From assembly GCA_029783825.1 (NCBI GenBank), contig JAREIK010004332.1:18706-82705 (forward strand): DNA of 64,000 nt. The letters run 5' to 3'. Position 1 is the first letter of the stretch, and each line of letters opens with the position of its first letter. The position numbers were made by a program, and so were the translations under genes. The notes beneath the pieces are model-generated. The model ran no database searches, had not been told where the DNA came from, and was given only the letters and a program-made list of their open reading frames with translations. This document shows, in pieces, positions 52,363-63,421 of the stretch. The stretch is from Sapria himalayana. Its lineage: Eukaryota > Streptophyta > Magnoliopsida > Malpighiales > Rafflesiaceae.

Positions 52363-55300
52363 AATAGATAAAAGATAGATATATAGATAGATATTAATAT
52401 AGATAGTTAGATATATAGATAGAGAGATATACATATAGATTGATTGATAAATAAACGGATTGAAAGATAGATTGATAAACATTCAAATAGATAGATAGTT
52501 AGACAAAAGGTAGACATACAATTAGATATATAGGCATAACATCTATAGATATATAAATAGACATGTAGATAGTCAGGTAGGCAGGTAGACACATAGAAAA
52601 ATAGACAAATAGATAGATAAACATACATAAAGAGAGACAGACAAAAAAATAGATAGGAATACAAATAAACAGACAAATAGACAAACATATATAGATAGTT
52701 TACAAATTGGTAGATCTATAAATAATTTGATAAAGAGATTAATAGAAAGATTCATAGATAGATAGACAAAAAGCTAGATTAATTGTGAGAAATAATAATT
52801 TACAAATTTATTGACAAATAGATAAAAAAATAGATAGACAAAAAGATGGACAGATAGAGAGAGATAGATAGAGAGATAGAAGGACAAATAGACAGGCAAG
52901 TAGATATACAAATAATTAAAAGATAGAAAGATATATACATAGATAGATTGCTTGATAGACAAATAGATAGATAGGTAGATATTTAGATTGAATGATTCAT
53001 TGATATATAGATAGATAGATAGATTGATTTATTGATTGATAGACATATCGATAGATAGATATATAGATAGATACACAGATTGATAGATATATAGATAGAT
53101 AGAAAGATAGATTTATAAAAATTAGATAGATAGATAGATAGATTTATAAAAATTAGATAGATAGATAGATAGATTGATACATTAATAGATAAACAGTCAA
53201 ATAGATAAAAACATAGATAGATAGATAGACAGAAAGATTGAAAAATAGATGGACAGATAGATAGATAGATACACACCGGCACTTATAGATGGACAAACAG
53301 AAAGAAAAATAAACAAATAATTAGATATATTGACAAATAGAATGATATACATATAGATAGTTAGAAAGACAATCAGTCAGTTAGGTAGGTAGGTAGGTTG
53401 GTAGACAGTCAGGTAAGTAGACACACATACTAGTAGTTAAACAAATAAGCAAATAAACAAATAGACAGATAGACATGCAAATAAATAGGCAGCCAAATAA
53501 ACACATATAGAGACTATAGAATGGTAGATATATAGATAGTTTGATAAATATATTAATAGACACATAGATAAATAGATATATAGACATATTGATAGACAGA
53601 TATATATATATATATATATATATATAGATAGATTGACAGATAGATATATAGACATATTGATAGATAGATATAAAAATAGATAGATGGATATATAGATAGA
53701 TAGATAAATAGACAGATAAATCATAAGATAGATATATAGACAATTAAAAAGATAAATAGATAGATATATATATATATATAGACATATAGATGAATAGATA
53801 TAATGAAAGATAGCTAGATAATTTGATATTAAGAATTATAGACATAATGATGGAGAGATTGATAGAAAATTTAATGGATAGATAGATAGATATATTGATA
53901 TCTAGATAGATAGATAGATATATACATAGATAGTATGATAGACAGATAGATAGACAAATAAATGAACAAATAGATTGGCAGAAAGATAGACAGACATACA
54001 GATATACATACAGATTATAAATAGATAGATAGATAGACAAAAAGATTAACAAATAGGTAGAATGATAGATAGATAGAGAGATAGATATATATATTATATA
54101 TATATATAATATATAGAAAAATAGAATGATTAATTTATAGTCAAATAGATAGATAGAAAGATAGATAGATAGACATATCAATAGACATACAGACACACAG
54201 ATAGATAGATAGATTTCAGATAGATAAATTTATTGATTAATAGACATATAAATCAACAAATAGATAGATATATATATATAGATAGATATATAGATAGATA
54301 GACAGATAGATAGACATATAGATAAATAGATAGATATATAGACATATAGATAAATAAATAAATGGACAAATAAATAATCAGATAGAAAGATTGAAAGATA
54401 GATAGATAAATAGATAGACAGATAGATAGACAGATAGATAGACAGATAGACAGACAGATAGATAGACATGTAGATATACAAATAGATAGACAAATAGATA
54501 GATGAATAGATAGATAGATAGACAAATAGATTGACGGATAGAATAATTAATAGATAGACATATATATAGATAGATAGATAGACAAATAGAAAGAAGATAG
54601 ATAGATATATAGCTAGATAGTTATAAAGGTAGATAAACTGATAGACAGATAGACAAATTGATAGTTAGATAGATAGTTAGATTGAAAAACATAAAAATAG
54701 ATAGATAGACAGTTAGATAGATAAATATATAGATTGACAGAGATACAATCAGTTAGTAAGTAAGTAAGGCAAGTAAAACGTCAGGTAGGAATCCAGATAC
54801 ACCGACAGATAAACAAATACATTGACAAATAGACAGAAAGATAGATAAAAAATAGATAGACAGATATGCAAATAAACAGACAGCCAGACAAACATAAGGA
54901 CAGATTGTAGATAGGTAGATATATAGATAGTTTGATAAATAGATTAATAGATAGATTCATATATTGATATATAAATAGAAAGACAAATAGATTGATAGAT
55001 AACCAGATAAATAAATAAATAGCTAGATAATTTATTAGAAAGAATGATATATAGATTGATAGAAAGATAGATAGACATATAGATAGATAGATCGACAAAT
55101 AGATAGAAATATAGATAGATAGAAGGATACATAAACATGCAGGTAGATAGACAAATAGATACAAAGATATAAGATAAATAGATAGATAATAGATTGATAG
55201 ACAGATTGATAGACAGATAGATAGACAAGTAGATAGATAGATAGAATGATTGATTAATAGATAGATAGATAGAATATATTGATAGATATATAGATATATA

Positions 55301-57517
55301 AACAGACAGACACATAGATAGATAGATAGACAGATAGATAGATATATAGATAGATAAATAGACAGATAGATAGATATATATAGATAGATTAATAGCTAGA
55401 TAGAAATATAAAGAGATAGATAGATAAATAGATAAATAGATAGATAGATAGATACATACACACACACACACACACCGATAGATAGATAGACAGATAGAAA
55501 AATAGACAGACAGACAAACAAATAAATAGATAGATAGATAGACAAATAGAGCGATAGCATACATATAGATAGAAAGTTAGTCAGTCAGTTAGTTAGTTAG
55601 GTATGTAGATAGTCAGGTAGACATACACACAGACAAATAGATAGATAGATAGATAGATAGGTAAATAGACAGATAGACAGAGATAGACAAACAAACTGAT
55701 AGACATACAAATAAATAGGAAGACAAACAAAGACATAAAAAGACTATAGATAGGTAGATATATAGACAATTTGATAAATAAATAAATAGATGGATAGATA
55801 GATATATAGACTTATTGATAAATAGTTATATACATAGATATAAAGATAGATAGATAGATAAATAGATAAATATAAAGATAAATAGAAAGATAAATAGAAA
55901 GATAGATATATATAAAGACATATAGATAGACAACTAGATAGAAAAATAGCTAGATAGATTGATAGAAAGAATGATAGATAGAATAATAGAGAAATTGATA
56001 ATCAGATTAATATATACATAGATAGAAAGACAGACGGATGAATAGATATATTTTTATATAGACAGATAATTAGATACATAGATAGATTGATAGACAGATA
56101 GATTAACAAATAGATGGACAAATAAATAGACATGTAGCTACATAGACATATAGATAGACAGACACACAGATGGATAGATAGATAAAAAGATTATCAAATA
56201 GGTAGAGTGATAGATAGATATATAGACATATAGATAGATAGATAGACAGAAAGATAGACAAATAAAATGATTGATTGAATGTTAGATAGATAGGTAGATA
56301 GTTAGTTAGATAGATAAACATATTGATAGACATACAGATAGATAAATAAATAGGTAGATAGATAGATTGAAATATTGATAGACAGATAAAGAGATTGAAA
56401 GATAGATATATAGATATAGATAGATATTAGATAGATTGACATATAGATAAATAAATAGATTGATAGATATATAGACATATATATAGATTAATAGATATAC
56501 AAATAAAAAGTCAGATAGAAAGATAGACATATAGATAGCTAGATAGCTAGACAGATAGAGAGATAGTGAGAAAGAGATAGATAGATAGATAGACATATAG
56601 ATAATAGATAGATAGATAGATATATAGATAGATAGGCAGAGAGATAGATAGTTAGACAGATAGATTGAATGATTTAAAGACTGATAGATAGACAGATATA
56701 TTGATAGATAGATAGACAAATAAATAGAAGATATATAGAGAGATAAATAGTTAGATAGATAAATAGATTGATTGATTGACAGACAAATAGATAGATAGAC
56801 AAATAGACAGATTGAAAAACATATAAATAGATACATATAAACAAATATGTAGACATAAATATAGATAGATAGACATACTGTCTGTTAGTTAGTTAGGTAG
56901 GTAGATAGTCAGGCAGGCAGACAGACAAATAACCAAATAGACAGGCACTCATTAAGAAATATATATTTAAAAATAGACAGATAGTTAGACAAATAAATAG
57001 ATAGTTAGACAAACATATATACACACTATTGATAGCCAGATATATAGATAGTTTCATAAATAGATTAACAGACAGATTCATAGATTGATAGATAAACAAA
57101 TAGAAAGACAAATAGATCAATAAATTGATAGACATATAGATAACCAGATAGATAGACAAATTGCTAGATATCTTGTGAAAAAAAATGATTGTCAGAAAAA
57201 TAGATAGATAGATAGACATATATAAAGATAGATAGATGGACAAATAGATAGAGAGATAGATAGATAGATAGGTAGATAGATAGATAGGCAAGTAGATAGA
57301 CAAATAGATAGAAAGATAGATAGATTGACAAATTTATAAAGAGATAGATAGATACGTAGATAAATAGAATGATTGGTTGGTAGACATATAGATAGACAGA
57401 TTGATTGATTGACATATCAATAGATATTAAAATTAATATATAGATAGATAGACAGATAGACAGATTGGTAGCTAAATAGATCGAAAGATAGATAGACATA
57501 TTAGATAGATATAAAGA
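45013..57517. repeat. GATA/GACA array, segment C (12.5 kb)
   Basis: Longest uninterrupted GATA-type segment. Short (CA)n runs occur (about 47954, 51592-51620, 55451-55474) together with (AT)n runs (about 47929-47954, 52233-52262, 52331-52357, 53603-53625). From about 50 kb on, two landmarks recur in order: a GTTAGTTAGGTAGG / AGTCAGGCAGGCAGACA island and, about 150 bp later, ATAGATAGTTTGATAAATAG. This gives alternating intervals of about 1.2-1.4 and 0.8 kb. Frames of Ser/Ile/Tyr/Leu on the minus strand are repeat by-products. Confidence 0.95.
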
Positions 57518-57800
57518 CACTCCAAGAAAAATGCCAATATAGCTAGAGAAATTTCACTAGCTATATGGGCTTTTTCCGTTGCTAAAAAGGAATAATGACT
57601 GAAATTATCCAAAGCTAATGTGCTAATCACATAATATTAATGAGAATATAATTCCTTAGAATTTTTTTAACCACAAAAATTCCCTAGCTAATTATTTTTT
57701 TTCCTTGCTAATTTTGATCTTAATTAAGAATAGTAATTAATATTTTTCTACTAGATACATACATATAATTCCCTAGCTAATTAGTGAGGAAGTATTCTCT
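57518..57800. promoter_or_regulatory. E3 left subterminal repeat region
   Basis: Contains ATAGCTAGAGAAATTTC, CACTAGCTATATGGGC, AATTCCCTAGCTAATT and GTTGCTAAAAAGG motifs in both orientations, matching E2. These are candidate binding sites for the TNPA-like protein, by analogy with the superfamily. Confidence 0.65.
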
Positions 57801-58037
57801 AGCTATTTTCATTCCAAAGCCATTTTTACAATTTTTTTACAAAAAATTTGATTACATATTTTTAAATTTTTATATTAAATTGAATAAAAACATATATTCT
57901 AAACAATTTTTTATAATTAAGAAAAAGCAAAAATATTTCAGAAATTATTCTGATATTATTGTTACATAGTTAAACCAAAAACATAACATAGGTATATAAT
58001 CATTTAAAATAAAATTATCATCCTTATCATTAGGTGA

Positions 58038-58165
58038 TGCATTTGTGCTAGCCTCTCTTGCGTTGTTTCTCTACTGGAACTCTATGTGCTATCTGTCTAA
58101 TTGAGGCCGCTAACTGTGACTCCATATAGGACTGCTGCTATTGTATTACATATGGTACTTCTCAA
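58038..58165 (-). pseudogene. Tail of a CACTA TNPA-like gene
   Basis: Read on the minus strand, ATGTAATACAATAGCAGCAG, then TCCTATATGGAGTCACAGTT, AGCGGC and, 70 bases on, GAGAGGCTAGCA match 40562-40670 of E2 (ATGTAATGCAATAGTAGATG, TCCTATATCGAGTCACAATT, AGCGGC, GAGAGGCTAGCA). This is the 3' end of the TNPA-like gene, probably including the stop region, and shows that E3 derives from the same family in reverse orientation. Only the last exon piece is preserved and the frame is not continuous. The neighbouring minus-strand blocks do not match the TNPA remnant of E2, so the rest of the gene has been lost or replaced. Confidence 0.75.
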
Positions 58166-58293
58166 AAATTTATTTTGAACTTCTTCAACAACATAATTAT
58201 CAGCACTAAAATCACAATCAAAGCCACAATATTATAAACTAATGAAGGCAACTCTAAACAAAAAAGAAAACCTAACACATGTGAAGGAAAATA

Positions 58294-58638
58294 TTACTTA
58301 ATTTCTAGATGCACTTGTTGACCAAATCTAGCAGCTAAAGCATCTACAACAAGTTTATCTCCCAATTTTATGCAGTTTACCGATATCTTTTCATTCTTTT
58401 TAGGGGTTGCATATATGAAATAGTACTTATCATCAAACATGTTCCAGTCCCATGTCTGAGTCCAACACCATGTTTTTTCCTTCAGTATTAAGGATCAAGA
58501 CACTCACTAGAGCCTCCAAGTGTCTGACTCCAAACCCATTAGCTAACTAATTTCATTATTCTGAGACACCACACTTATGTGTCCCATGTTTCCCAACTGA
58601 AGATGAATATTTCTTCACCATATCCAACAACTCAAACC
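58294..58638 (-). pseudogene. Exon-like minus-strand block, unidentified
   Basis: On the minus strand, after a TTTTTCTAG acceptor at 58639, the sequence reads FELLDMVKKYSSSVGKHGTH and then KCGVSE before stops. After a frame change a longer open stretch reads VRHLEALVSVLILNTEGKTW, CWTQTWDWNMFDDKYYFIYA, TPKKNEKISVNCIKLGDKLV and VDALAARFGQQVHLEIK, closed by a stop at 58294. Amino-acid composition looks protein-like, with a conserved-looking VDALAARFG segment. I do not recognise the family. It could be part of a divergent TNPA-like protein, since the TNPA tail lies just downstream on the same strand, or a captured host exon. Confidence 0.45.
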
Positions 58639-58649
58639 TAGAAAAATGA

Positions 58650-60900
58650 TATGATGCCATCAATTAACTAGATACATAAAACGATACACAAACTGATTAT
58701 CAACTTGTTTTTTTAAACAAGAATATTAACACATGGAAATAATTGACACTCAATGTAATGTGAATATAGAGGGAAGCAGGATAATCAAATGAGAATCAGC
58801 TGAGCAAACAACTGGTGCAAAATGGAAGAAAAAGAAGTGAGCTTTGCCAGTCCATCATGCACCCTTGTTGTTGCAGTTGAGCAACCAGCACCAGCATCAA
58901 AATGCCCACCTTAATAAACAAACAAACACCAAAAACAAGCACCACAACTGGGAGAGTGGTTGCATCAATTTGGGTTGGCTCACAGTAAAGAAAGTAATCT
59001 AGCATTCTTTTGGTCTTATATGGCTCTCCTCTTCTCGGCACAAGCTCAAACTACATCAATTTTAAGGCTCAAACAGCAACAATTTTAAGGCTCAAACAAT
59101 ATCAACACAACCACAAAAATTGTCATTTCACAGTAAAAACATTTCAAAAAACAAAAACAAAAACAAAATCAAAATCAAAATAAAAATCAAAATACTAGAT
59201 GAGTCATCACCTCAGCATGTTGTGCACCACCACCATGCATCTGTAGGTGACTATGCATGCCTCCTATCTCACATTGTGCATGCATACTACACTTATGCAA
59301 GAAGGTGTTGCCCATATTGTGCATGCACCTACTACCATGTATTTCTTTGGTTATTACAGATAGTGGTGGGAAACCTTCTAGGATTTGTAATTTCTAACTC
59401 ACATATATATCCATACATCTAATATTATGTTAGCAATTAAAATACAAAAAAATAAAATAAAATAAACACTTGATAATCAAAATGTCATATTACTAAGATT
59501 CTTATATAATAGACAAAAATAATTAGTGCAGCTCAAATTAAGTAATCTCTTTAAAAGTATCCAAAATAAAAAAAAAATAAAAAATCAACAAAAATAATAT
59601 ATTCTTTCAACACATTCATATATAAATCACTATCTCCTCAAATGTCATTATATTTAACATTTTTCAAAAGACTAAATTGACTCTCTTATAAATAAAGAAT
59701 TTTGATGGATTTACTATCAAAACTAAGAGGAGCTCAAATAGAGTGTGAGAAACAAGTGCAAAATGTTCTTCAACCTCGAAAGTGATCTCAATCTTTCATA
59801 GCTTATCACATGTCTAAGTATGTTAAATACAATATGATATAAATTTATTATAAAAAAATTATTAAACTAATTATACAGATAATATATGTAATATAAAATT
59901 GGATAATTACAAGATATTTTGAACTTTTTTATGACACTCTCATATTTAATAGATTAAAAATTATTTCTTTTGTGAAATAGAATTAATTTTGTATGAACAT
60001 ATGTTATCAATATTCCAAAATAAATATAAAAATATAAAAAAAGTATTGCATTTCAACTTTCATTGAGAAAAAATATTCATTAGATTTAAATGTATTAAGT
60101 TTAAGAGAAAACAATTGAATAGAATGTATCAATCTATGCTCATGAAAAATAGATCAATAATATAAATCTTTTCATAGGTAACAAACAAAACTTATCTTGT
60201 AAATATATATAATCAAGTAATTGTTGTTTTCGAATTTCTATTAAACATGCTTAGTGATGGATTATCCATTTTAACAAAATAATTGGGTCAGTTAATTAGG
60301 TCATGAGTGCCCAAAAACAACTCGTGCCTAGGACCTAAGTAGCTCTGCACTTGCATTGTCTTGGGCAATGAGTCAGAATGGTCCGACCATGACATTAGCA
60401 CAAATAATTCTTAGGCAAGAGTAATGGGTAATAAATAGCACATTTGGCTAGCCCACACAACAACACAAATGGCATATAGGGCCACTAAATGTGGCTCAGC
60501 AAAACCCATGGTCTCATGCCATACACGACCATGCCATGCTGAACTAGTTAGCCACTCATACCCACGATAAAATGCTCATAAGAGTGCCCCGAGGACTGTG
60601 TCAATTCATAAAAACTTTAGACCTATGATACAAGACCCGATGGCCATAATCATTGACAAACGGTGAAAGTATATAGAATCTATGACCTATCAAAGGTACT
60701 ATATTACACAATATATTTTTATATTATTTATTTAATACATGAATACAAGAATACATAAAAATTTTATTAGAGCACTTCTTTTTACCATGACATCCTTTTT
60801 TTAACTGCAAAACATGAATCCAAACAAAAAGTAATCTAAAAAATTTTCATATTATGATTAATCTCAATCCTAAAAATTATCTATGTGAAGGGAAAATCAA
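58650..60900. other. E3 interior, no gene identified
   Basis: Mostly AT-rich. A minus-strand block at about 58940-59045 reads PRRGEPYKTKRMLDYFLYCE and could be an exon; I do not recognise it. TTTTAAGGCTCAAACA is tandemly duplicated at about 59060-59098. An AAAATC/AAAAAC simple repeat lies at 59150-59195. Positions 60290-60620 are less AT-rich and free of an obvious frame. Confidence 0.4.
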
Positions 60901-60911
60901 TATATGCTTAC

Positions 60912-61030
60912 CTTGCAATCTGAATTAGTTGCCAAAAATTGTCCTAGTGATAAAGAAGCTTCCCTCTGACTCTCAGGGCAACATGAGCTATTTATCAGGA
61001 AAAACCTTTGGAGAATTATTAAAAGCAAAT
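60912..61030 (-). pseudogene. Possible captured host exon
   Basis: On the minus strand one frame reads LLIILQRFFLINSSCCPESQ and then REASLSLGQFLATNSDCK, ending directly at a CAAGGTAAG consensus 5' splice donor (boundary at 60912). The composition and donor site look like a genuine internal exon. About 0.5 kb upstream on the same strand (61560-61660) another block follows a TTGTTGCAG acceptor. A hAT-type MITE has inserted between them. I do not recognise the parent gene. Capture of host exons by CACTA elements is well known, but chance cannot be excluded for 38 codons. Confidence 0.4.
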
Positions 61031-61055
61031 TTAAATAGCAAAATTACAATAAATC

Positions 61056-61453
61056 TAGATGTGTCAAATGGGCCGGGCCGGCCCGAATATTTTGGGCACG
61101 AGCGTGCCGCCGTGCCTGGCCCGGCACGGTTTAAAATAATCGGGCCCGACATGGCCCGCAGGCACGAAGGGCAGTGCCGTGCCTTGCCTGGCCCGCTCGG
61201 GCTTGCATGTCTGAGCGGTTCGGGATATGAGGGGTCCGCGGGCCGGGTCGAATCAGACCCGGCCCGCTGTCTTTTTTTGCGGGAGGGGCATCGTGGGGTC
61301 GGGCTCACGGGACACTCGGCACGGGACAAACCCGTGCCGGTGTGCCGTGCCGCGGGCCGAACCGTGCCGGGTCAGGCACGGCATGGCTCGTGCCTGACCC
61401 GGGCACGAAATTTTTCCGTGCCGGGCCTCGGCCCGGCCCGGTTGACATCTCTA
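61056..61453. mobile_element. GC-rich hAT-type MITE
   Basis: The left end TAGATGTGTCAAATGGGCCG and the right end CGGTTGACATCTCTA are imperfect inverted repeats of the plant type TAGAGATGTCAAnnGGGCC. The flanks are 8 bp, AATAAATC (61048-61055) and AGTAAATC (61454-61461), matching at 7 of 8 positions as expected for hAT. The interior is a field of GTGCCGTGCC, GGGCCGGGCC and GGCACG motifs, strikingly GC-rich against the AT-rich host and able to fold into a long hairpin. The two open frames of over 100 codons across it are composition artefacts. Confidence 0.87.
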
Positions 61454-61559
61454 AGTAAATCAAAGTAAATTTAGAGAGTAACTTTGGATAATGATATAAA
61501 AATAGAATTTGATCAGATACATAATGAATAGAGATTTAGTTTTCCAAAAAATGCTACAA

Positions 61560-61665
61560 ATGGAAGGACCTAAGCAAACAGATAACAAGCTGCAATGCCC
61601 TAGCAGATAGAACTTCTTTCTTATGTTTAGAGATGAGTGAACCAATTTTCCAATCACACCTACCT
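61560..61665 (-). pseudogene. Possible captured host exon, upstream block
   Basis: After a TTGTTGCAG acceptor the minus strand reads VGVIGKLVHSSLNIRKK. Shifting one base then gives KEVLSARALQLVICLLRSFH, an amphipathic, HEAT-like helical composition. A single-base frameshift near the middle would explain both. It lies upstream of the 60912-61030 block on the same strand and may come from the same parent gene, which I cannot name. Confidence 0.38.
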
Positions 61666-61879
61666 GCAACAATACAAATAATTAGTCTAAATAAGAAAAT
61701 AAAGGCCAAGATCAAAATTTTAAAATAATAATAACTAAAAAAATAATTGAGGTCTCAATTTTTAAGTAAAGTAACTACTTCATAATGTATAACAACATTT
61801 TCTGAGCACAACATTAAGATGAGAGTGGGAAGAAATTGCACTCGAAAATCTGAAAAGTCAAAAAAATTGCATTATTTCA

Positions 61880-63421
61880 TAAATAAAAAAATATTATATT
61901 ATAATATAGTACTTCACATATATATAATGGTTATAATTTTTTAAGAATTAAAATTATTTTTTATGAATATAATATGAAATAATTATAAAGGCATTAAATT
62001 TCATATTATTTGATATAAATTATAATTTATAAAATTCCAAAAATTACTTATAGTGATAAGATCATTAAAAAAATTTATATTTACTATTTTAATAAAATAT
62101 AATATTAAAAGCTAATAGTAAAGCTCTTACTCTTATTTATTTCTTATAAATTCTGTAGGGACAATTAATAAAACTTGAATTCAAATTAACTTAGGCTCAA
62201 TTTGGTAATACTTTTCAAAAGTGTTATACGACTAAAAATAATTTTAGTGTTTTTAGGACAAAAAATTTCATTAGTAATATATTAAATAACTCATTTGAAA
62301 TCCTAAAAAATACTTGAAGTGTTCTTTTAATGACAACATTGAGATATTAATTTTTTAAATCAACAAAATTTTTCTTGAAGTAATTAAAAATTTATGTATT
62401 AATCTTTAAATATGAATTTATTTTCTTTTAAATTTTATTAAAAATTTGAAATTTTTATATAATTCAAAACTTTCAATCTCTTAGTAATTATTTTTTTTTA
62501 AAAAAAAAATCCTATAATCATAAATATATAAATTTAACATAAAATAAAATAAATATTTACTTGTTATTTGTTAATTCAAATATTTTTATAATTTTTTTAT
62601 TTTATCATAAAATTAATTATTTTAGCTTTTTGTTAGTAGTAATTTTTATGTATGTTCATTTATTAATTAAAATAACTTAAATAATGATTATAATTACATA
62701 AATAATTATTTAATGTTTTAATACAAATATTAAATTTTGTAATTAAATATTTTAGAAATATATTTTGTATAAATTTTTAAGAATTTTATAATCATAAAAA
62801 TAGTTATTTTTATCTATATTAATATAAATTTGTATTTATATTTATATATATTTGAAATTATTTATTATAATGTCCTATTTTTTATTATATGAGGAGAATG
62901 TGTCTTCCAAGGAATGCTCATATATAGACCATGACAAACCTTTAATATACAAAATTATATATAATATTTAAAAAGAAAATTAAAAAAATATTAAATTAGT
63001 ATAGATTAGCAATGGAAATTATATTCAGCCCAAATAGCTAGGGAAAAATTCATAGTTAAATGCATATATTTTGTTAAAATTATCATTTTGAATAATCACT
63101 TGCAATTGAATATAAAATTGTAAAAAAATATAAGATATTATTTAGCAAGGGAATTTGTCTTGAACTAATTAGCTAGGGATCATCTATCTCTAAAGTCATT
63201 GCTAAAATGTCCAACATTCTTTGTGAGAAAATTTATGATAATTTTAGCTAGGGATAATTTTCAATAGAAAATTTTTACTCTAATCCATCACAAATCCATC
63301 AGAAATATATAATTCAACTCAAATTAAACATCTCTTGTTTTTCCTTAGCTAATCCCTTGCTAATTATCAAGGTGTTTTTCTAAATAAATTTCCATAGATA
63401 AATAAATATTTTCTTTTAGTG
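61880..63421. repeat. E3 right-end region homologous to E0
   Basis: Matches 2880-4396 in order, with small indels. It includes the GGAGAATGTGTCTT landmark and the subterminal motifs TAGCTAGGGA, TTAGCAAGGG and TCCATCACAAATCCATC in the last 420 bp. The interior (61900-62900) is extremely AT-rich and non-coding. Confidence 0.75.

Larger units (their letters stand above)
57518..63421 (-). mobile_element. CACTA element E3, 5.9 kb
   Basis: The left end is CACTCCAAGAAAAATGCC; the right end is TATTTTCTTTTAGTG, complement CACTAAAAGAAAATA. The flanking trinucleotide is AGA on both sides (57515-57517 and 63422-63424), a perfect 3-bp target duplication. Both outer flanks are GATA array in the same orientation. 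The left 500 bp match the left end of E2 (25367-25860), and the right 1.5 kb match E0 (2880-4396), so E3 links the two. The TNPA-like tail is on the minus strand, so the element is reversed relative to the transposase genes of E2. No TNPD remnant was found; it is a deletion derivative. Confidence 0.9.

Noticed and set aside
50101..56930. Regularly spaced islands in the GATA array as a CRISPR-like array
   Set aside because: Spacing is kilobase-scale, the islands are imperfect and the context is a plant repeat. It is a higher-order satellite pattern.
60929..61468. 179-codon + frame and 113-codon - frame
   Set aside because: They run across the GC-rich hAT-type MITE, whose ends and target duplication explain the sequence; both strands are open because of high GC.
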